A DNA stretch of 64,000 nucleotides from Apostichopus japonicus (GCF_037975245.1 NC_092565.1:6626999-6690998), one strand, 5' to 3'; shown: positions 1 to 14,811, numbered from the stretch's first letter. A program made the numbers and translations. Notes: generated by a model from the sequence alone, not told the origin.

Positions 1-905
1 CTGGTTATACTTCACAGACATATGCCGTAAACATTTGCCCTTTTTACAAGACACTCGGTCATGGGAAATGCGTTGTTTAACACAACAACATAGGCCAATA
101 TTATGTCCCCCATAGAAAACAGTTCCCCAGAATCGACAAAATGTAAGGTACCACACCTCGTTCTGGCCTTATCAAATACTTTGTCTGTGTCTGGCTAGAT
201 TAAGATGGTTAATCATGTGTATGTATTAGACTTATCTCTGTACGGTATTGTAAACTGTCAGGTGACGTATAGGCTACGGTAGATAGCGTGCTTGCTTGTC
301 ATAAATGTTATCATTAAATGGTGGTACGAACATATATGTAGCGGTGAGCTGATCTTCATTGTAGCATAACCCCCCTCCCATGCCCCCAACCCCACCCCTA
401 CCATATATAATAATATATAATTATTTAGATCTCGCTGTACATCAGCGTTATAAGCTTGAATGAGCACAACACGGCCGTTTATATGGTGTAAGAAACTGAG
501 TTGGGTGACTTCGAAGACAATACGATAAACAAACAGTACGACATAGGCGTGCGGGAGAACGGGTTGGGGATGGGGGGGGGGGTGGAATGGGGGAGGAGAA
601 CGGTTGCAAATTCGTCCTAGTTTTGACTTTACATGAATGGTAAAAACTACATACAGGCTTCAATTAACGACAGACAAACGAACAAAATTCTCCTCCACAA
701 TGAAGTTTTAGTGACGTCAATGCCTACAGGAATGGAGGGAAAACGAAATGAATTATGGGTAGTCATTAACCCTGGGCGAAAACGTTGACGCTATAGACTA
801 TACTATATGCATGATCCTCTTAGCCTGTACTGAAACATAACTAGTGTTTCCTTCTTTTCTCTTTCTTCTTTATGTTTCTATGCCAAGTACATGATCAGGC
901 TGTAC

Positions 906-942
<37 letters not shown>

Positions 943-987
943 CATACATATATTTGTATATATATATATAGCCTATATATATGTAGC

Positions 988-1051
988 ATATACATAGTCT
1001 TTATATAGACTATATATATATATATATAGTCTATATAAAGACTATGTATAT
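988..1051. repeat. Perfect 64-bp palindrome in a (TA)n region
   Basis: Every base pairs about a centre between 1019 and 1020; the non-TA arm is 'tacatagtctttatatagac' at 991-1010. It can form a cruciform. It lies in a (TA)n-rich stretch running from about 909 to 1066. Confidence 0.95.
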
Positions 1052-1744
1052 ATATATATATATATAAGTTTGTGTCATCTGATGCTTTAAAAGTCTGGTT
1101 CTCTCCGAACTGAGTATTTTATCATAACTGATGAACTGGCGTAATGGCCATTGCTAGACTAAGCACTGGCACTCCATCCACTTTCACAGATGAGATTCAT
1201 ATGATTGACGGGTCAAAATTCTCAAAACTCAAAAGTGGTATAGTAATAGAACCTGCACTACATAGCAACGTCTTTTCACTGTCTGTAACAAAATCGAATT
1301 GAATTTTCAGTTTAAAGACATCCCTTTCCATACAAGACGCTTTTCAAGTCATATGTTATTCTCGCTAATTGTATATGTTTATATGTTACCCATAGTGATT
1401 TATATTCAAAATACGCAAGCCAAAAAAAAAAAAAAAAATCCCCGCATTATTTTGTCCTTGCGAAGAACATGTGTTAAACCAATAGTATATATATTCATCG
1501 TCACAGTTAGCCTTTTACGGCATTATGAATTTGATATCTAGAAGAAGAAGAAAAAAAAAAGGTAAAATCCTTGAGACAATTCTCTCTCTCGTATAGTATC
1601 ACGGGTGTTATCCAAGGTTTAAAACACAACGTGTTACCGTTGAATGATCATGCATTATATATATTACAGTACAATGCCTTGCGCGATTTAACGTGACTAC
1701 TTTTAAATATAATAATATGCAATATTTAGCATAAATGTGACCGT

Positions 1745-1868
1745 TATTGCATGATTGAATGATTCTATGATTGAATGATTGGATTTCGTGATGATTGGTA
1801 TAACTGAATGGTTGGATGCATTGATGACTAAATGAATGACTAGATGATTGAGTGACTGAATGATTGAA
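1745..1868. repeat. Degenerate 'tgattgaa' microsatellite
   Basis: Imperfect repeats of 'tgattgaatgat' over about 120 bp. They create a spurious reading frame on the minus strand. Confidence 0.7.
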
Positions 1869-3489
1869 CCATTTTTTGGATACGTCTGCCACATTTCTTT
1901 TCCAATTTCTTAAAGAACAATTGTTCCTTTCACTCATTAAATACTAGTGAAAGTGTGGAATAACTAATCGAGTCAAATCAGTTAAACTTCTCGGTACCAT
2001 CTGTGAAGTCTTTATGGACGTGTTTTACGATAAATCTATACTAAGTATCTTCTTCGTATGTGTGTATGTATGTATGTATATGTATAATACATCTATATGT
2101 ACGTCTATGCTCTACTCCATGCGATCTGCGTAGGTGGTTTAAGAAAGCACCCATTTGTCGCTCATATAGCCTCAAGGCGGTCCTAATCAATACAGTCAGT
2201 CCACTTCTACAGAACAGCACAATCACTAAATTGTTTTTCATTTCTGCTCCGGTAAAATGTTTTAGCCTTATTCCATACTTGAAGCGATTCTGAAGGAATA
2301 TTTGACGTACCAAAGAGCGAGAGAGAACGAAAGAAAGTGCGAAATATTACTCATGGTTATACGGTGGGAAGTTAATTCAATCAATCACCAGTGGTATGGA
2401 TTAATTCGAGTTCTTATACCCTTCTTTGCCTAAGGATGACATAACGCTAAGAACATCAAAACCATTACACGAGACTGAAACGTAAAGAAAATGCCGATGG
2501 TTGACAACTATATATTTCCTCTCATCAGACGTGTTCCGTATTAATCTATAGCAAACGGTTAAGAGCGAATAGAACTGATGTGATCAAATAGAAGCTACGT
2601 GGAAATTAAAACCCCTCTCTCTCTCTTTCACTGACTTTTTTGTATTCACCTTGCTAAATTTTACGAGAATACCATGTTTTTGTAACGTCACGGCTCTATA
2701 TAATGTAGAACCTTTTTAAGTTGGATAAACTAACCGGAAGATGTAATGATATTACATAGAATATATAGTATTTTATGTGACTCTATAGGCTTTACTATGC
2801 AGAAGGGGAGCACAAGCCCTGCATTGGGCCTCAAATTATGTAATTTGGAAACAAATACACGATTATTGAAGGGGAAAAAAGTAAAGTAAAAAACAAGTAA
2901 TTATAAAATAAGTAACAAATAAATGATTTAAACAACAAGTCAATGAATAAAACAAAAGAAGAAACTAGAGTGTTTTACTATCTTAAGCATTAACCAAACT
3001 GAAGCGAGTAACAGGCATTTAAAATATACCAAGTATACATGTATCATTCGTTCCCCCTGACCACCAACGCACCTTTAACCTAACCCCCTAACCCCCAACC
3101 AACCCCCCCCCCCCGGTCCTTTCCATCACCGCTAAGAATTAAAAGCTTTGCTTTTGCTGCAACGATTGATTCATGTTATCTTCGAATCAACTATGGAATT
3201 GTTGAGGAATACCAGACGACGTCGCCAAAGAGATAATAGATCTTTGGTACCATAGATAAACCTAAAACTGTACAAGTAACAGACAACTTACTTGACAAAA
3301 TAAGAAGTGTCAATCAGCCTTTGACATAACCAAAGTATTAAATTAAACAGTACTATGCAAGTGACAAAACTAATGTGTTTCGTATCTGGAAGTGTATACA
3401 AATCTCCAATGTCAGTGGTGAACTTTGTCTGTTGCATGTGTGTCAATGCTTTCAACATTTTATCAGGACTTTCGTAGTTAAATATTTGT

Positions 3490-3515
3490 GGGGTTGGGGT
3501 TGGGGTGGGGTGAGA
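3490..3515 (+). other. G-quadruplex-type motif
   Basis: Four G4 runs with loops of 2, 2 and 1 bases (GGGGTTGGGGTTGGGGTGGG). No gene nearby. Confidence 0.75.
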
Positions 3516-3642
3516 GGGGTGAAGCAAGGTAGATCGAATAGGCCGATTGTTTTTATGTGGAGATTACACATATATAGTACTCTAACATTTTTTCGTAATA
3601 CGCTTCTTAAAATCGTTAAATATAGGCTACAATCTTTCTATA

Positions 3643-3643
<1 letters not shown>

Positions 3644-3681
<38 letters not shown>

Positions 3682-3688
3682 CTATATA

Positions 3689-3743
<55 letters not shown>

Positions 3744-3750
3744 TGTATAT
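3644..3750. repeat. (TA)n microsatellite
   Basis: About 100 bp of nearly pure TA. A poly-G tract follows at about 3889-3904. Confidence 0.95.
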
Positions 3751-4565
3751 ATATTTACTTTTCATTAAAGCAACTCTAATCAGCGATACATATAGTGAGG
3801 AGACACTATCTAATTTTTATGATGATTATGGCTGTTTTTTTCTTTTTATACTTCTTTCAATACCCACATATCCAACTGAATCAAAAAAAGGGGGGGGGGG
3901 GGGGAAGTGGTGAAATGTTCAAAATCTATTTTGACTTTCTCTATTATTTTAATGAATATTTGACTATTCGTACTAATGCATTACTCCATTGCTTTTGGAT
4001 ATTTGCGTTAATTTAGTTACCAAAAATTTACCCGAGGTTCAGTGTAAAAATTTTCCATTAAGTATTCAAGTGTTTTTTTTGTCGTTAAGTTTCGACCTTT
4101 TGAGGTAGAAAAGTTCTCCCTAAGGACACTATCTGTTACTTCAGTCGACAACTTGGAATCAGGAATAATGGAATCATGATAATGGAATGGAACTTCAAAC
4201 CTACAATCAAAAATAACATGTTAATTTGTGGGATACAAAATATTATTTCTGTATTTGTACTAACCATTGTTATACCTCATTAAGCGATTAACAGACAGAT
4301 TTGCTTTGTTACAAGCGACTGATCCAGGATAGTACAGAGGAAATGGGATGTAGCACAGGGCTGGTTGAAGCCGACTCCCGAGTGGGGGTCCTTACTCACC
4401 AAAAAAATGTAAAATGTTAGATATATTTCTGAGGTATATTAATAGACTATATTTTCACAGAGTTAAGATTAAATCTCAGTTATTGTTGTTAGTCTCTTTT
4501 TTCTCTTTGTTTATTTAAAAAGAAAAACATGATAAAAGCATCCCATCATTTGTTCACTGAGTTGT

Positions 4566-4684
4566 TATCAATATATGTATATGTATACGTATATATTTAT
4601 ATATATATATTTATATTTATATATACTTATATTTATATATATTTATATATATATATATATATATAGATATATAGATATAGATAT

Positions 4685-4757
<73 letters not shown>
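4566..4757. repeat. (TA)n microsatellite, degenerate then pure
   Basis: An interrupted 5' half with 'tatatttata' variants grades into pure TA. Confidence 0.95.
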
Positions 4758-4758
<1 letters not shown>

Positions 4759-7676
4759 CTTAGTTTAACCACAAGCATTAAAGCTTTCTAAACACTAATC
4801 TTTCACATGTCTCTTGTTTAACTTCAGTCTCTCATTAACGGAGTCCATTTTGTCACATCACTTCTGCATGCATGGTGAGTGATGTACTCACAAACGAATA
4901 TTATCAATAATGTCAGTTCGCATGGCTGGGCTATTGGTCATATGCATTCCTTGTTGTAAATTAAGTGATAGAATGCCGATACATTACAGCATACCCATTA
5001 AAAGTAGTATGGTATACCATCAATGCTATAACTTTCTATTCCATCATAATCGTATGAAGGCAGGCAGCCATCTGTACGTCAACGTATGTTAACCGAACTG
5101 TGAACATATAGACTCGGGAAGTAATTTTGTGATCATTAATGGCGATAGTGGTTGCATGGAAGTCTATATGCGTTATACTTCCATAGAAGGCATAACAGAG
5201 CCTAAAGACATATGGCTATAATGCCACCTCTTTGGAAGGATTTATTTATACACTGGCGGGACTAAGACAATAACCAGTTATGATGATGTTACATAATATA
5301 AAACACATATATGTATATGTTCGTGTCCCTGTACCAACACCACCACCCCCCCCCCCTCACCACTGGGTATGCCTCGCTGTTATTTTAGAAGGGTCAATGT
5401 GTGTGCAGCTCACTAAGCACATTGTCTTAGGCGCAGTGTTTTTCCTTCATAAGGTGTTAAAAAAATAGTGCCATTAGGATATGTAAAATGTCTTTTAGTA
5501 AAGGGAAAGACTCCCTTACCTGCAGCAATCTTCAAAATCTGGCACAGAGTTGAGAAGAAACCCATCCGATAGGCCTCAAGATCTCAAAAAAAAGGATAAG
5601 AAATTTCATCGTGGTCATTTTCAATTAAATCGATCGCAAAACGTCCCTCGTGAAATATATGACAGGCCTTATTATGATATATTAAGAGGATGATTTTCAG
5701 CTGAGGACTAAAACACACGAACAAACTCAACTACTGAATATGTATAAAACACGTAGTGTTTGTATGTGGATGTGGGCGTCTGTGTGAGTGGGGCCAGCAG
5801 AATTAAACAGAAAACGTAAAATGAACGTTTTACCGAGATAAGGACGTCTTTTGCATTATGATACAGAAAAACGAAGTTTGCTCTATTCCTGTAATTTTTT
5901 TAGAACATTTATTTATTCGCGAGAAGTGAAAAAAATCGTACAGCCGAAGTTGTAATGAATAAAGCATGAGTTTACTTCTTTCAATATGGTTGTGCTTCGT
6001 TCAAAAAACTTCTGAAAACATTCATCAATGTTAACCATGAATAATTGTTTTTTCGTCCGTTTTTGGTTTTGCTTCATGATCATGATCATGATCATTACTA
6101 TTATTATAATTATTATCTAGGAATTTAGGAAACTTTCCATTGTGTATGGTTCACGGTCTTTTGCTCCAACCTTTTTTCTTTTTTTTTTTTGATTGATCCT
6201 CGTAGAAAATTATAAGAGAACCGCTAACATAGTGTTATAATATCGCCTGATTCAGTCTTTTCAAATTGGGTCTCATTTGATCATGTTATTAGTATAATTA
6301 TAACACAAGCTGTTCGTGACTATATGGTATAAACGACACAATATATACTGTATGAAATAACCAGATGGTAAGGATCACAAACCCAGAGATTTAAACCGAT
6401 CGATAAATTATCGGTAGATGGGTTGTTTTAGTGTCAAACTGTACTTAAATATACTATATAAAAATAAATGTATCTCTATGTCCTGCTCGTATAAGCCCTA
6501 ATCGGAAAGAGTTTAGTAACCTTTTAGAAATACCTGCATGGTAATTCGTGTACAGTGCAGACATACAGAGAGAATGTGTGTATGCTTGAGGCGGAAGGGA
6601 TAGGGGGAGAGATGTCTGGTGAGAGAGAGTTGGGGGAAGGCGGGGGGGGGGGGGCTAATCTAGAGGAACAGCTGGGTCTCATGTTTAGAATATTATGCTT
6701 TCAAAAACAAACATGGGAGCATTTTCTCTAAAAGGCACATGTCTCTAATGAAGAACGCACTGGCCAAAATATGACGAAACTGTATATGAACCCAGTGAAA
6801 CCCAGTGTATATAGTTTTTTTTTTTTTGGTCTTTCGTCGTAACATCGAAACAAGAGCAACTTTACGGTAACGGTTTTAAGGCAATGATTATATTAACGTT
6901 CGTAACATGGGCCCACTATATAAAGCCATTTGTTGTTAATTTGTGTAAACATTTGCTTGTTGTTTTGTTACATCTAAAATCGACATATCTTTAAATTAAC
7001 ATTGGGTGTTTAGATGCATCCAATCAATCCTATGAACAGTTGTGCTATGTTGACAGTTAAAGTTATAACAATGTAACCGACTTTACCTTCAAATCATGAT
7101 AAACTAGCCAATATCAACTGGTCAGATATATTCGACAAATTGTCAAAACATTAGTTAAATAATGCAAGTCTTTCATCCAGATTGTTTCGAAGCATTATGC
7201 ACTAAAATGTTGGTCAAGTATTTCTCCATTATCTTTATAGAGTTTTTTTTTTCCATAATGGTGTCATTGACCGGCATAAATTCCACACGACGCCACTGAA
7301 CGCCGTAAACTTAGCAAGAAAAATAATAATAATAATGAAATCTGTGTGCAATCAATATAGCTAGGCTATGTATAAATTCTAGTGATTTTCCACAAGAAAC
7401 GTATGCTACCAAAACCCAGTATGGCTACATTGTACAGTAATGATTGTATAGTATATATACGTTATCAAGGTCTCATGTACTTTCTGTCTCCACACTCTCC
7501 CTAAGGAAGATTTTATCACATTATATATGTCGAGATGTCCTTCGCATACAACTTACAACTTAAGACGAAATAATCAATGAATGCTCATTGCCAACTGTCA
7601 TGAGAAGTGACAAGAAAACATTAGATTACCTCCAATGACGTAATAGAAGCACTTCTTAAGGTCAAAGTTCGATATT

Positions 7677-7677
<1 letters not shown>

Positions 7678-7735
<58 letters not shown>
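7678..7735. repeat. (TA)n microsatellite
   Basis: About 56 bp of pure TA. Confidence 0.95.
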
Positions 7736-7736
<1 letters not shown>

Positions 7737-7796
7737 TGAAGATCAAATTGTAACAAGGGAAGTTTCAAGAAAACGAAATGGTCTAGCATGAAAGCG

Positions 7797-7940
7797 TTGT
7801 GTGCATGAAGCATTATAACTAGATAACTTGATGAAGTTTAGTTGACTATATATACATTCGAAATATAAACAGCTTTGTGCGTGAAGCATTAACTAGATAA
7901 CTTGATGAAGTTAGTAGACTACATTCGAAATATAAAGAGC
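7797..7940. repeat. Tandem duplication of ~70 bp
   Basis: Two copies of a segment containing 'tagataacttgatgaagtt' and 'acattcgaaatataaa' lie head to tail; the second has lost a few short pieces. Confidence 0.85.
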
Positions 7941-8615
7941 CTTGTAGAACTGAGAACTCTTAAAAATAAAAAAATATATGAAATAAATTAATAAATAAAG
8001 AATAATATGCCAGAAAATTAGAATCGACGATTTCCATAATATTGAACCATGTATGCGTATTCAACGAAGGGCTTACAATGTGCAAGTCTGAATTGAGCAA
8101 AAAGAAGCGTACATGTAAAATTAAATGGCCTATTCCAATAAATGTTACCGCATGTGCACAACATGTATCTTTCGAATATGTATCTCTTTGTCTAATAACG
8201 AATAGATTACAAACATATCCCATGGCTATACGTAGGTCGATATATCTGAAATATTTACATATTTGGTGTCCGCAACAACAATAATGCTCCTCTCTGAGCA
8301 TGTGCATTTTCTTAGTTTTTTACTTGTTGAGATCGACCCATAAGGAAATCAAGATGGGCAAAATCTCATCTTCTGGAGGATAAATGATAGGTATTAAACC
8401 TCAGAGAGGGAAGCAACAGGCCAGAACCGCGGACTGATTTGCAAGTCAAATTAACAATGCTGATATAAGGTTCAGTCACATATGGCGTCCTCGTGACCGG
8501 ACGTTGTTCAGAGTTCTTCCCTCTAGTATTTTGATTCCGTTTCGTAAAAAACTATGACGTCATCATGACGTACACGCATATACAGCTGATGAAAAAAACA
8601 CTAGTTCAGCACATT

Positions 8616-8660
8616 CTCAATATATTTGACCAAATTTGGTTGAAAGTCAAATATATTGAG
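8616..8660. repeat. Perfect 15-bp stem with 15-bp loop
   Basis: CTCAATATATTTGAC at 8616-8630 is the exact reverse complement of 8646-8660. No gene is next to it and there is no poly-T tract to suggest a defined role. Confidence 0.85.
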
Positions 8661-10299
8661 TACAATGTTATTGAAATATATTAGTAATAGTTTCATGGAA
8701 GACCGTCCAGGATAATTTTGGTCCGGATATTAGCGGCAGTTGAGTATACACACTAGTCACAACGTGATCTCAAATAACATGCATGAGGTTTATATAGGCA
8801 AATTTAGCCCAGTTCGCCATACTTGACTTAATGGATTGATACTTCAAGTTGACTGGTCACCTCATGACAAAGATTTTTAAAACATATTGTGTTATTACAG
8901 TACAGTACAGTCCACTTGTATTCCATGTGTGAAGGTTTCTGATATCTTCCAACTTTTATCGATGACTTTAGGTAGAATTGTAGTCTTCATTATGTCATAG
9001 CCCAAGAAAGAATCAAAACTATACTGTATGGAATGTTTCCCGAAAGGTAATGAGGACGGTATTGAAGAACTTTGCTTGAATACACTCTGGGTGTGTGACC
9101 TGGTTAATTCACTTTGGCTTCGGCTTTGAGTACCACGTTTCTGTATGCTGCCATGTTGGGCGAACCTATAACCGTTAAATTAATTACCGACTTTGCGATC
9201 TGCGTTATAGTCATTACCGACTTTGCAATCCGTGGTCCCCCTCACAATTTTGCAAGGTCGTTAAGAATGACTCCAAAGATTTCCCTTACGGGAAACCAAA
9301 AAGGACAAACCGAAATTAATACTAATAATGTTTCTATGGAGATATTTCGGATTTCAAGACAGTTTAGAATATGCTAAGTTACTGGAATACTCTTTTAAGG
9401 CTAAATTGATGATGACGTCAACCCCTTATACATTGCAGCCCTGAAGCAGTAACCATTCATCATTTGTCTTATAGATTCTAATAAATCAACTAAAACGTAT
9501 CTTTGCTTACCTTCATATAAATAACAGAGCAATGATATATGGATAATATTTCACACCATTTGTCCTTGAAAAGTTTGTAGCAGATAGTAATGATGTCAGT
9601 TTAGGCCATAAGAGTCTATTGTTTTCTCATTGAGTATTGTGAGTGAATCTGAAGAACTGACCTACCGGTCTTAATGGTAGACTACATAGTCCAGTCACTT
9701 TAATTGATGGACATCAGCTCCTAAAAGGGTCATTTCTCAAAACTTCAAGTGCTATAGATACACGATCTGTACTGATGACAGTGGTAACTAATAGTGTAGA
9801 ACATATCAAAGTACTTTCTTAAAATTATCCTTTAATGAAATGGCATTTCGATATCATCACTAAGAGTCTAATATTCTGTAGAAAACCCTCACGTAATCCA
9901 TCGTAACAACTCAACACCATTGATTCCATATTGAACCATGAATTTTTCCATAATAGAAAGAAATATATTTCATGTTTCAAGTAAGTAAATTCATGCAAAC
10001 AATTTTAATTATTTATCCTGATATACAATCTGTAAACAAAATATACATGTTTCCGCAAATGGTATGATGTAAGCCTGAAGAAATTTTGACGGGCTATTTA
10101 TTTGAACGTATCATGATATAATATGTTGATAAAATTTCAGCCTGACGTTTGTTGCTGGTAAACATTTGAATGGTAACTAAATTCACGAGTTTTAGAGGCG
10201 TACAAGAGGTGAATTTCATTTTCTATTTCTCTGGGGTTAATTCCAAGTCCTCAGAGAGACTATAGGCTTGCCTGTAGAGTTCTCCTTCAAACTAAGAAA

Positions 10300-10327
10300 G
10301 TATATAAATATTTATATATATACCTAA

Positions 10328-10394
<67 letters not shown>

Positions 10395-10596
10395 ATATAT
10401 ATGTTATACATATATCATATATAGATATATATTATATAAATATATATGTCTATACATACATGAATATATATGCATATGTATATTATAGACACACACATAT
10501 TTATATATATTATACATATATGTATTATATATATGTTATATATATGTATATATATATATATATTTACATATATTTATTTATTTATATATTTATTTA

Positions 10597-10634
<38 letters not shown>
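10300..10634. repeat. (TA)n-rich region
   Basis: Two pure TA tracts (about 10331-10388 and 10599-10633) joined by degenerate TA/TAT sequence. Confidence 0.95.
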
Positions 10635-10639
<5 letters not shown>

Positions 10640-11756
10640 GTGTGTTGTGTCCCTAAGCATGTTGAATAAACAGTGTCGAAACCCTTTTCATGATACCGAA
10701 CTGTTGTAGTCTGCCTGGGAAAATGTTACATAGACGCCATCTACATGTGAATTTTAACGCTTAACGATTGTAATATACATATAGCCTATCGATATATTTG
10801 TCCTGCTTTATCTAACAGTCACCGCGAACTTTATCGATTTTAATTTTAATGTATTCTGAGTTTCTGTTCAAATGATATTATTCTTATTGCTACCGTATTT
10901 ATTTAAATTGCCGGTATAGAACATAATGATACCGCAATGCACGGTTATTGCTCTAGACGCAAATATCAATGCTATTCGATAACATTTACTTTGTGTGTTA
11001 TTATCTTTACGTTATTTTAACAACGTGAATCACATACAAAATTATATAAATAAGCTTTCATAATTTTATGCACAATGTTCCTTACTTAGTATTTCTAATA
11101 TGGGAGATTATTTGGATTTAATTAGACCTTCACATTGCGCCTACAAGTAACATAAACGGCACGAAAAGATGTGATCCACCTCCTGGGAAGCTTACAGGCG
11201 TTAGGGTGCGTGTCAAATGAATAGCTACAAATTGGGGGCATTTTCCCAAAGTTCAAAATGAATGTTATTTTAGTCTTTTTCTTTACAATTCCAAGCGGCA
11301 AAATAATAATAATCGTTAACGTTAAATATTCTTATCAGCTGACTTTAGCCTTTACTTCGATACGTATATACAATATATAACACAATTTACATATTTCCCA
11401 CATTTTGTAGAAATTTTTTTATAATAATTTTAAACAACAAATCATTTCAAAATCGTAATTTTAATTTTATATTTGCATAAGAAATTACAGAAATAAAATG
11501 ATTGTAATTTCGCTGTTGGACAGACAAAATTAAACTATTTAAATAGTAATAAACCGGTGAGATATTCCCCCATTGCAATATGGCGGCTACCCTATAGAGA
11601 ATGAACCTTGAACTTTGTTTAATCCTATAGTTACATGCTTTGATTATCAGATCACCACTTATGGGTCGAAATATTTCCAAGGTTAAGTGCGGTAACGCAC
11701 AAACTCACATATATCTTTTTAATGTTTTTTTTCCATCTGTATACCACCTCCCTGAT

Positions 11757-12331
11757 TTAAAGGAGAAACAAACCTAAACCATCATCATTGTGATATGTGA
11801 AACAGACAACTGCCACGAACAGCTTCCCCTAAAATGAGCTAAGAAATATCTTACTCCATTTGGAGGATATCACATATTTAATGTGTATCTTCGCACACAA
11901 GGCTGAAGACTTGATCAAGTCTCGAGTCAAAATATGACATCACCGCGCCAAATGTGCTGGACCAATACTTTAAGTTTTTGCTGCAGTGTCTATTACAATG
12001 TTTATTGTCTGTCATGGAGTTGAGTTTTACAAATGCTGCTTCTAAAATATTTCGAGCCTCTTAATATGACCTACTGATGGTATTGGTTTCAGGGTTCAAC
12101 ACAACATGTCGACATTCTACCTTGAAAAAAATATGGAAAAAAAAAAACAAGAGCGTAAAACAAAAGATTTCAGATCCTAGTGGCCCTGTGACAACACATA
12201 TTTACAAAATGCCTGCAGATACCAGTTTTAAAAGAGGATACTATACCTTCCAAACGGAACAAGAAGTGACTATTTGGGGTAATTGTTATTCACAATAATC
12301 TCGGTCACATGAACCAGTGTGTCCCCTTTAA
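11757..12331 (+). mobile_element. Dispersed DNA element, copy 1
   Basis: This copy aligns with the reverse complement of 41557-42115 over most of its left half, for example 'ctgaagacttgatcaagt' and 'aatatgacatca'. Terminal motifs resemble TTAAAGGGGACACAAACC on the left and its inverse, ending 'gtgtcccctttaa', on the right. The two copies are diverged and neither encodes a protein, so this is probably a non-autonomous transposon family with short terminal inverted repeats. Confidence 0.6.
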
Positions 12332-13364
12332 GAGAGCACGTTGACATTGCGACGATACCTATAATATGTTTCCACATAGATTATAAGGTTATCATAGTCT
12401 TGCTTTACTGATGTAAGGTCATTTGAAGCGGTCGATAAGGTTTATAAACGCTTGTCAAGGCTTCAACGTTGAACCACTATAAATATAGATATATAAATAT
12501 CTACTGTATAATGTATAGCCTATATTGGACATTGTGTATAGGGGGTATGTTGTGCATGCAAGAAATATATATGTGTATTTACAAATAAAAGTATATATAC
12601 CGGTACACTGTAACAGCGCTTATAGCAGTTACATGGAAGGTTTGTCGCTACAAGAAGTAAAAAATCGATATATTATATTATTTCAAGCATATTTAATACT
12701 ATTAGTGAAATTGTAAAACCTGCAACGTATGCCAAAGTACCATTGATTATAATTTTTTCCCAGATTTTTTTTTTTTTTTTTTGGCGTGGCGAGATTTCTC
12801 TCGCATCGCATCTAGCAACTGTCTTATAATTACATAACAGCTCGCAGAAAGTTGTGTCCTTCCCTTTACGACGCGAAGGGATGAAGGAGAAATAGGAGAG
12901 AGGAATATAGATTCAAAATAGATTTTTACTGCAGGGAGCTACATAGAACATGTAATGCTTACAAGCGTAACCCAATTTGTGCAACTTGGGGGTCTGCAAA
13001 ACATGACATGTTATCTAGTCTGTCATGTTTTACAATTACATGCATCGCGAGAAATGATGAAACGGGGGTTTTCAGGCTATTGGTGGTATATTGCTGCTAA
13101 GAGGTTATATTTTTAAACACATTTAAGTTGACTACTGGATCCGCTCAAATTTATCTTAACCCTATACCTATAGCCCAGTGTTCCACATGTGTATTAGCAG
13201 TGTCAAACTTCCAATTAGCTGTCAGTTAGTCTGCTAACAGACGCCTTGAAATTGATAGTCCGTATGTGAGATTTCGAAGAACTAAAAGCTATTCTGTGCC
13301 AAAATCTTTGTTTTAATTTAATCTCATAAAAAAATTCAAAAGTGCAATTTTGCTGCAATTAAAT

Positions 13365-13426
<62 letters not shown>

Positions 13427-13554
13427 AGACTAGTTGAGACTAGTGGAACACTAGTCTCAACTAGTCTCAATATATATTTCGTTGTGTCCACCGGACATAG
13501 AGCACTCTGCGCCAAGATAGACGCCAACCAACCAACTTTATAATATATATATAG

Positions 13555-13642
<88 letters not shown>
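13365..13642. repeat. Two (TA)n tracts around a unique hairpin segment
   Basis: Pure TA at 13365-13422 and near-pure TA at 13545-13642, with a CA-rich interruption near 13580. Confidence 0.95.
13424..13470. repeat. Perfect 22-bp inverted repeat with 3-bp loop between (TA)n tracts
   Basis: The arms at 13424-13445 and 13449-13470 are exact reverse complements around 'gaa'. Each arm is a double copy of 'ttgagactag'. It follows (TA)n at 13365-13422, and a second TA tract runs at 13545-13642. Confidence 0.95.
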
Positions 13643-13648
<6 letters not shown>

Positions 13649-14810
13649 TGCATCAAAATTGATGCAGAAGCTGTAAGTGTTAGAATGGACAAGTATAGCA
13701 ACTATACACGCATGAAAGCCGGGAGAACGCTACATATAATCCTATACAAAAACCCACATAAACTATATATAACTGCACGTCGAATAACTTTCCACCTCAA
13801 ATTTTAATTTCAAACAAACAGTATATTGATGAAAATGAAATTTTTCCTTATTAAAAAAAAATCGAACATAAACGTATCAAAGTTACATTGATAGTGATTG
13901 GTTCCTTAGAGACTACGTCATTGTCTTAGATGACAAGTATTCAAAGTCAATGACACTCTTCAAAGATTTTCCTTTTTTTGGTTATAAATGTAATCAGGCT
14001 ATTTAACTCGAAGGCGCCATCTGTAAAAGGCAAAGGACACAGAATCGAGAAATGCCGAGGTTAAAACTTGCTCCTAATTAATGATTGTGCCATATGTAAT
14101 AAATTTCTAAGTGCACAAATTTACAAGGCCATAGGCAAAATAACGGGAACGATGTTCCACAAATGTATTGAAACATATATATGTAACACAAAACCAAAAC
14201 AACAAAACAAAACAAAACTAAACGACAAAGGTTTTAATATTGTTTTGACAATTTCGATAGACATTACATAATTGAAACTGCTCCAAGGTATAGTTTCAAT
14301 GCGAAGTCATACGTAAATTGATGATGGTTGTATGGTTTACGGTGTGATTCGAGAAAAACACGGAATGTTTGTGCTTTCAGGGGATACAGGTTGGTGAGTG
14401 GATGGGTGAAGGAGGGGGAGGTGTTTAAAATTGGGGGGGGGGGGCTAAATGTCATGTGAAATATGTAGTTGATGAGGTACTTAAAAGGGAAATGGTTTCT
14501 AAACAAGAAACATATATACTTGTCATCAACAATAAAATGATTTTTTTTTTTTTGTAAATCAACTTTTTAAGTCAAAATTTCGACATCTTTTATCTCGACA
14601 AATTTTCGTCATAAATATTTGAATTTCCAATATAAAAGACACTGAACTATTTTACTTCCAAAATCTAAACAAACTATGTCAGTGACAAGGAAACTCTTAA
14701 ATGTATCACACCAAATATGGGCAGATACAGACATAATTTCATATGTCAGTTGTAAAAACAAATGTTTCCCTTCATGAAGATGAGTGGCGGTATAATGGTA
14801 TATGTTACGT

Positions 14811-14811
<1 letters not shown>

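Noticed and set aside
2041-2313. 90-codon minus-strand frame that looked faintly protein-like
   Set aside because: No recognisable domain, and the opposite strand is equally open; probably chance.
3375-3779. Open frames of the Tyr-Ile repeat type (also near 4575, 7598, 10460, 13336, 14609, 19455 and 24052)
   Set aside because: They are translations of (TA)n microsatellites.
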